A DNA stretch of 17,738 nt, taken from positions 1 through 17,738 of the forward strand of contig JAHZGA010000020.1 in NCBI GenBank assembly GCA_019421005.1, read 5' to 3'. Shown here one piece after another: positions 7,066 to 15,000 of this stretch. The notes below the pieces were generated by a model. The model was not told the DNA's origin. It saw only the letters and a list, made by a program, of their open reading frames with translations, and ran no database searches. The position numbers and the translations under genes are program-made. Within the stretch, counting starts at the first letter, position 1; each line of letters opens with the position of its first letter. The DNA is from a bacterium. GTDB taxonomy: Bacteria > Bacillota_I > Bacilli_A > RF39 > UBA660.

Positions 7066-7309
7066 TTAATAGTCCTGAAACTGAAATAAAAGCAAAGATG
7101 ACACCACCAGTTAAATAAATATAAGATAAGTATTTTCTTTTATATATCAAATGATTATTACAAGCCATAATTAACAATAAAAGTGAGAGTAAAGTTTTCA
7201 TTCCCCAAGAAAATTCATGGCTATATAAGGTTAAAACAGCAAAAAATATTGTTCCAAACATTAAAGTAATTTGAGCTAATAATAAAGCATCTTTATTTTT
7301 CAATATCAT
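7058..7309 (-). CDS. Small membrane protein of unknown function between ftsY and ylxM
   Basis: About 83 residues from the ATG at 7309, with three hydrophobic segments: ALLLAQITLMFGTIFFAVL, then MKTLLSLLLLIMACNN, and YIYLTGGVIFAFISVSGLL. A basic YKRKY loop follows the second segment. It has no recognisable family motif. The frame also opens at an ATG at 7336, but GGAGAG lies four bases before the one at 7309, which I prefer. The gene overlaps the end of ftsY by 17 bases and the start of ylxM by 8, so it belongs to a tightly coupled operon and is surely expressed with the SRP receptor. A role near the membrane docking step is only a guess from position. Confidence 0.7.
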   Translation of the reverse strand: MILKNKDALLLAQITLMFGTIFFAVLTLYSHEFSWGMKTLLSLLLLIMACNNHLIYKRKYLSYIYLTGGVIFAFISVSGLLNG

Positions 7310-8282
7310 CACTCTCCATATCTTTGAATAAGCCATAAATATATTTCTCTATATCAAAAACTCTTAAATCTTCTTTTTTTTCACCTAAACCTATATATTT
7401 AACAGGTAAATTAGTTTCATCTTTAATTGCTAAAACAATCCCACCTTTGGCTGTTCCATCTAATTTAGTTAAAACAATTCCTGTGATATTAGTAATTTTC
7501 ATAAAGTTTTTAGCTTGACTAATACCATTTTGACCAGTAGTTGCATCAATTACCAATAAAGTTTCATGAGGAGCATTAGGAATTATTTTATTTATTACTT
7601 TATTTATTTTTTCTAATTCATTCATTAAGTTAACTTTATTTTGTAATCTTCCAGCTGTATCAATTAAAACTACATCATAATTTTTTTCAATAGCTTCTTT
7701 AACTCCATCATAAATAACACTTGCTGGATCAGCATTTTCTTTACTAACAACTGGAACATCTATATTATTTGACCACTCTATTAATTGTTCAACAGCACCT
7801 GCTCTAAAAGTATCTCCAGCAATTAGTAATACTTTTTTCCCTTCTTGTTTTAATTGATAAGCTAATTTACCAATTGAAGTTGTTTTACCCACACCATTAA
7901 CGCCAACAAATAATAAAACAGTTGGTCCACTTTCAGCATAATTTATTTTATTAACAATAATATCATTATTAACATATATAATAAACATTTCATCAACTAT
8001 AATTTCTTTTAAATCATCAACATCAATTATGTGTTCATTTTTAACTCTTTGTTTTAGTTTATCAATAAATTTAATAACAGTATTAACACCAATATCAGCC
8101 ATAATTAAGATTTCTTCTAATTCTTCAAAATACTCATCAGTTATTTTTTTATATTTATTATTTAAAATACTTAATTTTGAAGAAAATGATTTTCTTGTTT
8201 TAGCTAATCCATCATCATATAGTTTAATTTCTTTTTGTTCTTTATTATTAAAGACATTTTTAAATTTTTCAAATAGTTTCAT
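7293..8282 (-). CDS. ftsY: Signal recognition particle receptor FtsY
   Basis: A 329-residue SRP receptor GTPase that docks Ffh-ribosome complexes at the membrane. The N domain includes ELEEILIMADIGVNTVIKF (about 54-73). The G domain has GVNGVGKTTSIGKLA (127-141), DTFRAGAVEQL, DTAGRL and TKLDGTAKGG, and ends with KYIGLGEKKEDLRVF. It lacks the long acidic N-terminal A domain of E. coli FtsY and starts with a short basic amphipathic helix (MKLFEKFKNVF), the usual form in Firmicutes for lipid binding. GGAAG precedes the ATG. It is the first gene of its operon, behind an extended -10 promoter; its 3' end overlaps the small membrane protein gene. Confidence 0.97.
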   Translation of the reverse strand: MKLFEKFKNVFNNKEQKEIKLYDDGLAKTRKSFSSKLSILNNKYKKITDEYFEELEEILIMADIGVNTVIKFIDKLKQRVKNEHIIDVDDLKEIIVDEMFIIYVNNDIIVNKINYAESGPTVLLFVGVNGVGKTTSIGKLAYQLKQEGKKVLLIAGDTFRAGAVEQLIEWSNNIDVPVVSKENADPASVIYDGVKEAIEKNYDVVLIDTAGRLQNKVNLMNELEKINKVINKIIPNAPHETLLVIDATTGQNGISQAKNFMKITNITGIVLTKLDGTAKGGIVLAIKDETNLPVKYIGLGEKKEDLRVFDIEKYIYGLFKDMESDDIEK

Positions 8283-8303
8283 ATATCATCTTCCTATGTT
8301 TTT

Positions 8304-8314
8304 ATTTTAACATA
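8304..8314 (-). promoter_or_regulatory. Extended -10 promoter of the ftsY operon
   Basis: The minus strand reads TATGTTAAAAT, one mismatch from the extended -10 consensus TRTGNTATAAT. It is about 20 bases upstream of the ftsY ATG, which leaves room for a start site and the GGAAG ribosome site. Such TG elements work with a poor -35, and none is evident because the upstream DNA is a run of T. Confidence 0.5.
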
Positions 8315-8317
8315 ATT

Positions 8318-8346
8318 AAAAAAAAAAAGAAATACTATTTAATATT
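8318..8346 (-). terminator. AT-only intrinsic terminator after the ABC transporter operon
   Basis: On the minus strand AATATT (8346-8341) pairs with AGTATT (8336-8331) through one G-U wobble and a four-base loop. TC and then a run of 11 Ts follow. The stem is weak but the U run is long, and it lies five bases past the stop of the last ABC gene. Partial read-through into ftsY is likely. Confidence 0.4.
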
Positions 8347-8351
8347 AATTA

Positions 8352-8963
8352 TCATTTTGTAATGTTTTTTATATCAATTATTCTATCTGCAATTAATGTA
8401 ACCATAGGATTATGAGTTACTATTATAATAGTTGTTCCATATTTAGAATTAATATCACTTAAAATCTTTAATATTTTTAGAGTATTACTTTTATCTAAAG
8501 CTCCAGTTGGTTCATCACAAATAAGTACTTTAGAATTTTTTATTATAGCTCTGGCGATTGAAATTCTTTGACATTCTCCCCCTGATAATTCATAAATATA
8601 TTTATTTTTACAATCAGTTAATCCTATTAAAGATAAAAGTTCTAAAGCTTTATCTTTGTCATTTTTACCTACTAAAATATTTTCATAAGCATTAAGATTT
8701 TTTAATAAATTATAATTTTGAAAAACAAAACCTATATTTTTTTTTATAAATTTTTTAAGTTTATAATTTTTATATTTAGATATATCTTTTCCATCATAAT
8801 AAATATTACCTTTAAATTTATTATCAATTCCAGATAAACAATTTAATAAAGTAGTTTTTCCACTACCACTTTCACCTAAAATAACAACAATTTCACCTTT
8901 ATTTATTTTTAAATTAATATTATTTAAAATTCCTTTTTTAAATAATGATTTTACTTCAATCAT
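8352..8963 (-). CDS. ABC transporter ATP-binding protein (LolD/MacB type), second copy
   Basis: A 203-residue ATPase with all ABC motifs: Walker A GESGSGKTT (30-38), Q-loop FVFQNYN (Gln82), signature LSGGECQ (126-132), Walker B VLICDEP (Asp150, Glu151) and H-loop VTHN (His184). The motifs and short size place it with the LolD/MacB/FtsE group that drives FtsX-type permeases. It is shorter than the first ATPase of the operon (229 residues), ending just after the D-loop/H-loop core. An AAGGGGGAT site precedes the ATG, 13 bases after the permease stop. The two ATPases share the GESGSGK(S/T)TLLNCL(S/A)G block and may form a heterodimer, or one may act with another permease. The substrate is unknown. 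Confidence 0.93.
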   Translation of the reverse strand: MIEVKSLFKKGILNNINLKINKGEIVVILGESGSGKTTLLNCLSGIDNKFKGNIYYDGKDISKYKNYKLKKFIKKNIGFVFQNYNLLKNLNAYENILVGKNDKDKALELLSLIGLTDCKNKYIYELSGGECQRISIARAIIKNSKVLICDEPTGALDKSNTLKILKILSDINSKYGTTIIIVTHNPMVTLIADRIIDIKNITK

Positions 8964-8976
8964 TTTATCCCCCTTA

Positions 8977-11172
8977 CTAATTTTTTAAAATAATTGATAA
9001 TGGTATTTTATTTACTTTCTTTTTTACTAAATTAATTGCTAAATAATAAATTAATAAAAGTATTATTAATCCTAATAAAAACATTTTTTTAGTAAATATA
9101 ATAGGAATAGCCATATTTATAGTAGTTGTTAATACTTTAATGATTTTTCTTAATAAATAAGGCATTAATAAAGATGCTAGTAAATAAGAAATAACAATAA
9201 ATGGTGTATATACATTTATTATTAATTGACTTATTTTTTTATTTTCATATCCTATTACTTTCATGAGTGCAATTGTTAATTTATTTTCATCAATTATAAT
9301 TTCAGCAATACTAATGATAATAATAAAAGATAAGATAGATGCAAAAACAACTATCATATAAGTATTAATTTGTAGCTGTTTTACTTTAATAATTAAGTTT
9401 TCTTTTAAATCATTAAGACTAATAACTTGTTTAACGTTATCAATATTTTTAATTTTATTAGATGCAATTTGATTATATGAATAACTATTTAAATTTAAAT
9501 TATAACTTAAACTGTTTCTATTTACATAACCAACCATATTTAAATATTCATTGGAAATATCAACTATTTTATATTCAAAATTTTCAAATATTAATATATC
9601 ACCTATATCTACATTTAATACTTCATTTAAGGTTTTACTTATAATAATACCATATTCATCAATTAAATAATCATTTATATTATAGTTATTTTCATCTAAT
9701 ATTTCTAAAAAATTCAAATCATCATCTAAACCAGTTATAGTAATATCTTCATTTACTTTTTTTATTTTTTTATCTATTTTTTTTATTCCTTTTAATTTTA
9801 AATTAACATTTAAAATTAAATCCTCATTTAAGGATTTTTCCATATTATCTACTTGATTTAATGTTATTAAATAATTATATTTTAAACCTTTAAAAGAAGT
9901 ATCAATCATATTATTAAATACATTAAAACTTATTAAAATTAAAACCATTAATAGACTAACATTAAAACTTGTTATTATTACCATTATTAATTTATCAAGT
10001 GATTTAAATAAAAAATTATATTTGAAACGATATTCAAAAGGAAGTTTTAAATGATTAATTAATCTACTAAAAAAATTGATTTTTACATTATTTTCTTTAA
10101 TTAAATCTAAAGTATCTTTTCTAATTGTTAAAAATGTAAATATATAAGCAAGTATTGTTATAATTATGATTGCTAATAAACTTTCATTAACAAGTGTTAA
10201 ATCTAATTTATAATTATTTAAAGGAAGATTATAGTATTTTTTATACATTAAACTTAATGGATAATATAATGTTAGTCCAATTATATAACCTAAAATAGTA
10301 CCTATTAAAGATGATAAAAATGGATAAATTAAATAACTAAAGGAAATTAATAAATCATTATATCCTAAAGATTTTAAAATCCCTATTTGTTTTTTATCTT
10401 CATTAATGTTTTTTTTAAGGTTAATTATGATAATAAAAATTGATATTGATAATAACAAGTATAAGAAATATTTAGAAAATTTCCTATTAGCTAAAATTTC
10501 TAATTTTAAAGTACTTATTCTCATTAATCTAATAACAGTATTATTAGTAAATATTATATTATCACTTATTTTATTATCTAAATCAAATTTATGAGGTACA
10601 TAATTATTAAATGTTAAAACATAAGTATCTTCATCAATACCTTTTATATTATTAAAATCATTTTTATAAATAAAAACTATATTATTTTTACTAGGATTAA
10701 AGATAGGATTAGTTATATCAATCATTGGATAAATATAACTAGGATCATACATAAAACCAACTATTTTATAACTTTTATCATTTATTTTATAAAAATCATT
10801 AATTTTTAATTTATTCTCTTTAGCATATTCTGGTAATATTGTTATCTCATTTTTATTTTTAGGTACATTTCCTTTAATTAAATAAGATTTATTAATTTTA
10901 ACTTTTTTATAAGGAATTATTTTAATTAAATGATTTTTATTAAAAACTATTTTACTTTCTTTTTTTTCAATTATTACATCATTTCTATCTAAAGGGTCTT
11001 TTAAATCAAAAGCTATATATTCAACATTTTGTTTTTTTAAGTAATCATAATAACTATTTTCTAAATGATTAATTGCCAAATTAATTGTAGTATAAATTCC
11101 TATTGATAACATTATTATAATAATAACAATTGGGGATTTTTTTTGTTTTAGAGAATTAATAGTTAATAACAT
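8977..11172 (-). CDS. FtsX-type ABC transporter permease with two FtsX domains
   Basis: About 731 residues and eight predicted membrane segments, near residues 14-35, 235-253, 279-304, 333-352, 396-419, 604-626, 655-675 and 696-716. Each half has a large extracellular domain after its first helix. The coupling segments KQIGILKSLGYNDLL (about 261-275) and LTIALMKVIGYENKK (about 632-646) are typical of FtsX. This is the type VII (MacB-like mechanotransmission) exporter layout, which works on substrates outside or within the membrane: peptides, lipids or antibiotics. The ATG at 11172 shares one base with the ATPase stop (TAATG) and has AGGTGG upstream; a GTG three codons earlier would overlap that site. 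Composition is extremely AT-rich, with many Lys, Asn and Ile. Substrate unknown. Confidence 0.9.
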   Translation of the reverse strand: MLLTINSLKQKKSPIVIIIIMLSIGIYTTINLAINHLENSYYDYLKKQNVEYIAFDLKDPLDRNDVIIEKKESKIVFNKNHLIKIIPYKKVKINKSYLIKGNVPKNKNEITILPEYAKENKLKINDFYKINDKSYKIVGFMYDPSYIYPMIDITNPIFNPSKNNIVFIYKNDFNNIKGIDEDTYVLTFNNYVPHKFDLDNKISDNIIFTNNTVIRLMRISTLKLEILANRKFSKYFLYLLLSISIFIIIINLKKNINEDKKQIGILKSLGYNDLLISFSYLIYPFLSSLIGTILGYIIGLTLYYPLSLMYKKYYNLPLNNYKLDLTLVNESLLAIIIITILAYIFTFLTIRKDTLDLIKENNVKINFFSRLINHLKLPFEYRFKYNFLFKSLDKLIMVIITSFNVSLLMVLILISFNVFNNMIDTSFKGLKYNYLITLNQVDNMEKSLNEDLILNVNLKLKGIKKIDKKIKKVNEDITITGLDDDLNFLEILDENNYNINDYLIDEYGIIISKTLNEVLNVDIGDILIFENFEYKIVDISNEYLNMVGYVNRNSLSYNLNLNSYSYNQIASNKIKNIDNVKQVISLNDLKENLIIKVKQLQINTYMIVVFASILSFIIIISIAEIIIDENKLTIALMKVIGYENKKISQLIINVYTPFIVISYLLASLLMPYLLRKIIKVLTTTINMAIPIIFTKKMFLLGLIILLLIYYLAINLVKKKVNKIPLSIILKN

Positions 11173-11861
11173 TATATCCACCTAATATCTGAAATTGGTC
11201 TTTTGTAATTATTTCTTATAACTTGTTCAATTGAACCATTATTTAAAGTTATAACAACATCTGACATTAAAGCTATATTATAATTATGAGTAACTATAAT
11301 TATTGTAGTTTTTAACTCTTCATTGATTAATTTTAAGATTTTTAAAATTGTTTTTCCATTCTTTTCATCTAAAGCTCCAGTTGGTTCATCACAAAATAAT
11401 ACCTTGGGATTTTTTATTATAGCTCTTATTATTGATACTCTCTGTTGCATACCACCAGATAATTGATAAGGATATTTTAAATAGTGTTCTTCTAATCCTA
11501 CTATTTTTAATAATTCTTTTATTTTAAAAGATTTCTTATTAGTTTTACCCAATTCTATATTTTCAATTACATTTAAATTAGGAATTAAGTTATACTTTTG
11601 AAAAACAAACCCTAAATTATTTTTTCGGTAATGAATTAATTGATTTTCGGTTAAGTTATCAATTCTTTTATTTTTAAAAAATATTTTCCCTTTATCAATA
11701 GTTTCTAAACCTGCTAAACAATTTAATAAAGTTGATTTCCCGCTTCCACTTTCACCTAAAATAGTAACTATATCCCCTTTATTTATTGATAGATTAATAT
11801 CATTTAAAACATAATGATTATATTTTTTGAATACATGTTCTAAAGTATATAATTTTTCCAT
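11172..11861 (-). CDS. ABC transporter ATP-binding protein (LolD/MacB type), first copy
   Basis: A 229-residue ATPase that powers the adjacent FtsX-type permease. Walker A is GESGSGKST (36-44), the Q-loop is FVFQKYN (Gln88), the signature is LSGGMQQ (134-140), Walker B is VLFCDEP (Asp158, Glu159) and the H-loop is VTHN (His192). The C-terminus runs on about 35 residues past the H-loop, as in most MacB/LolD ATPases. GGTGAT lies six bases before the ATG. It opens the three-gene operon and overlaps the permease start in a TAATG junction, which indicates translational coupling. The upstream 167-base gap holds a TATAAT, but it lies too close to the ATG to be a normal promoter with this ribosome site. 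Confidence 0.95.
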   Translation of the reverse strand: MEKLYTLEHVFKKYNHYVLNDINLSINKGDIVTILGESGSGKSTLLNCLAGLETIDKGKIFFKNKRIDNLTENQLIHYRKNNLGFVFQKYNLIPNLNVIENIELGKTNKKSFKIKELLKIVGLEEHYLKYPYQLSGGMQQRVSIIRAIIKNPKVLFCDEPTGALDEKNGKTILKILKLINEELKTTIIIVTHNYNIALMSDVVITLNNGSIEQVIRNNYKRPISDIRWI

Positions 11862-11985
11862 AATTTATCACCAATTATAAAATAGCATGAATATATCTAT
11901 TATTCAAATCATTAATTTGGTGTTTTTGATTATTTTCTTATTCAGAAAAGGCTTATTTTTCTTAATAATTTTGTTAAATCTGCAT

Positions 11986-12030
11986 AAAAAAATAAGCAAA
12001 TTTACAATATCTGTAATTCGCTTATTTTTT
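11986..12030 (-). terminator. Intrinsic terminator of the giant pilin-like gene
   Basis: Bases 11987-11997 (A6TAAGC) pair perfectly with 12020-12030 (GCTTAT6). The stem extends inward through AAATT/AATTC-type pairs with one bulge, to about 18 bp. On the minus strand a T run follows, and the stop codon (12031-12029) overlaps the 5' arm. The A/T arms would also work on the other strand. The remaining 11862-11985 holds no gene that I can see, only a short CAAAT/ATTTG stem and AT-rich DNA. Confidence 0.8.
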
Positions 12031-15000
12031 ATCCTGTTATTGTAATATTTGATGTTGTCCATGAAGATGGTCTATGAAAAACACTTAAGTTCAATATAAA
12101 TGTTCTGACTGTTTCATCTTTTACATAAATATTTATTTTTGAGTTCATACCGGCAAAAATATAATTATAATTTGTAACATTTACAAAATCAAAATTGCGA
12201 ATATCTAATTTATTTAAACTACTACAATCAAAAAACATATGACTCATATCTGTTACATTTGATATATCAAAATTACTTAAATTCAATTCAATTAAACTGC
12301 TACATCTTGTAAACATACCGCCCATATCAGTTACATTACTTGTATCAAAACTACTCAAGTCTAATGCGGTTAAACTTCTACAAGAGCCAAACATAGACTT
12401 CATATTTTTTACCTTTGAGGTATTAAAATTGCTTAAATCTAATGTTGTTAGACTATTACAATTATAAAACATAGAACTCATATCGGTTACATTAGATGTA
12501 TTAAAATTACTTAAATCTAATGTAATTAAACTAGTACAATTATTAAACATATACCCCATAGATGTTACTCTAGATGTATCTAATAATTTTAAATCAATAT
12601 CCGTTACTGTTGAAAAATAATAAAACAAATATGTACTATCAGGATTAGCTATAACTTTGCCTTCGCCACCTATTTTTAAATCATATAAAGTATTATCCTC
12701 ACTATTTATTGTTAACCATGCCATTACAGAATTATCTTTATTTTCTGATACATCAAAGCTAGCTATTGCATCACTTGGAATATTTATACTATCTACTATT
12801 TCAATTGTTTTTATTTTAGCTCTATATTCTTCACTATGAAAATCATCAGTTGAACTACTTATCCAACTTCTCATCAATGGTTCAACAACTTTAATAGTAA
12901 GTTTTAATGTATTAGTATTACCAGCTTCATCAGTTGCATCATAATTTACATAATAAGTACCTACTACATTAGGATTAAGATTACTAGTTTTAGTTATCTT
13001 AACATCTCCACCACAATTATCAGTTGCTGATGCAGTTGGAATAGTATAGCTACCATTCACACTTATAGATACTTCATAATCAGTAGTATGATTATCTACC
13101 GTTATTGTTGGTTTAGTACTATCAAATTTAAATTTTTTAATAGAAGTTTTACTTTCATTACCAACTCCATCAACCCCATAAATATCAGCACTTATTACTT
13201 TACATTCATTATTGCTTATATCATTATTTAAAGATGAATTATCTATAAGTTGTTCTGATGTTTTAGTTTTAACATCATCTATATATAAATCATAGTAATA
13301 ACCACTATATCCAGCACACCCCTCATCTGTTCCGGTAATATCAAAAATAGGTTTTGTTTTATAGAAACTATTATTTCCATCTAATGTATTAGGGGTTACA
13401 TTAATATTCATTTTAGGTCCTACAGTATCAATGTTGTTAACTGTTTTACTACAAGTACTTATATTAGAAGCTGCATCTTTAACTTTACCAATTATTGTAC
13501 CATTACTAGTTATTAATTTAGTATTATTAGTAGTAAAATTATCATCATTAATTGCATAAGGAGCATTATTTAAACCTGATAGGTCATCTGTCCCGCTGAT
13601 GGAAGCTGTAATTGATTTATTAGTACATGCTTCATTATCAACTGTTAATTCACAACTTGGATAAGTTTTATCTAATTTATAATATTTAGAATCATAACTT
13701 GTACACGTTTGTGTTTCTAATGAAGCATTATTAACAGCAATTGAACATATTTGATATTTATCTCCATCATTTTCAATTTTTACTGTTTGACCATTTATAT
13801 TTCCATCAATATTAGGGACACATTCTTTAACACTGTTGGTTAAACAATATTTGAGTGATTTTATTTGACTTTCATCATCTTTAGCTTGAATTAAAACATT
13901 AATATCTTGATTATTCCATTCATCATTAGGTTCTAAACTATAAGTAATTATTGGTTTTGTTCTATCAATATTAGTAACATTAACTATAACTGGATCACTT
14001 ATATTAGAAGCCTTATCTTTTACCCAAACATAATAAGTTCCATTACCATATTTTAAAGAACTTTCAACAGTTTCTGATTCATTTTTAATAAAAACACTTG
14101 GTTCTTCTAAACTATTAGTAATTTGATATCCAGCTAAACCACTTTCACCATCACTTGAATTTATTGTTATTTTTTTAAATTCATATGTCCATTCAGTGCT
14201 AGCACTTGCGCTTTTTATAACTGGTTTTGTTTTATCAATTTTAGTTACTTCAACTTCACAATTATTTTCATTACCAGCATTATCTATAACATCAAAATTA
14301 TATGTTCCATTATTAGTAACTACACTTGTTAAGTTTTCAGTATAATCAGTATCTATATCTTTTTTTACACCCAAAGGACCACTTAAATCATCTTTACCTT
14401 TTACTTTTAATTCTATATCTTGATTTGTCCAATTTGTTTTATTACCAGTTATTTCACAAACAGGTTTTGTTTTATCTAATAAATAGTTATCACTACAAAC
14501 ATTAGCAACATTTAAAACGCCATCTATTGCTTTAACACAAATTTTATTTGTTTTTCCTTCCGTATCAATAGTTACTTTACCATCTAATATTTTACTAGGT
14601 GTACAACTATCAAGATTAGTTACACAGTAAAGTACACTATCAACATTAGAACTATCAGTTACATTTACTTTTACATTATAATCAGTATTAGACCAACTAG
14701 AAACAGTTGGATCAAAAGTTATAGTAGGTGGCAAATTATCAACGTTAATAGACATACTAGTTACACTTATATTAGTATTTAAAGCTTCATCACTTACAAT
14801 GTTTTCTTTAGCAACTAAAGCTATTATACCATTACCACTTAATATTTTAACCTTTACTAAATAAGTATCGTTATTTTTGGTAACATCTACTACTTTAGCT
14901 TTAGCATCTCCAGTTATATAAAAAACATTTTTAGATAAATCAGTTTTTTTAGGATGTAATTCTTTTAATTTTAAAGTAAATGTTACTACATCATTTTCTT

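Noticed and set aside
11874..11879. Perfect TATAAT upstream of the first ABC ATPase
   Set aside because: It lies 12 bases from the ATG, so initiation seven bases on would leave about six bases of leader and cut off the GGTGAT ribosome site. No -35 is seen at the right spacing.
12158..12552. 78-base repeats considered as a CRISPR-like or template/variable repeat array
   Set aside because: The period is a whole number of codons, the frame is open throughout, and the units are ordinary BspA leucine-rich repeats with no spacers and no adenine-specific differences.
9462..12839. Short plus-strand open frames opposite the permease and giant pilin genes (for example 9462-9644, 10406-10594, 12657-12839)
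   Set aside because: They are about 60 codons, compositionally odd, and antisense to genes with strong protein evidence. Long open frames by chance are expected when the sense strand is rich in AAA, AAT and TTA codons.
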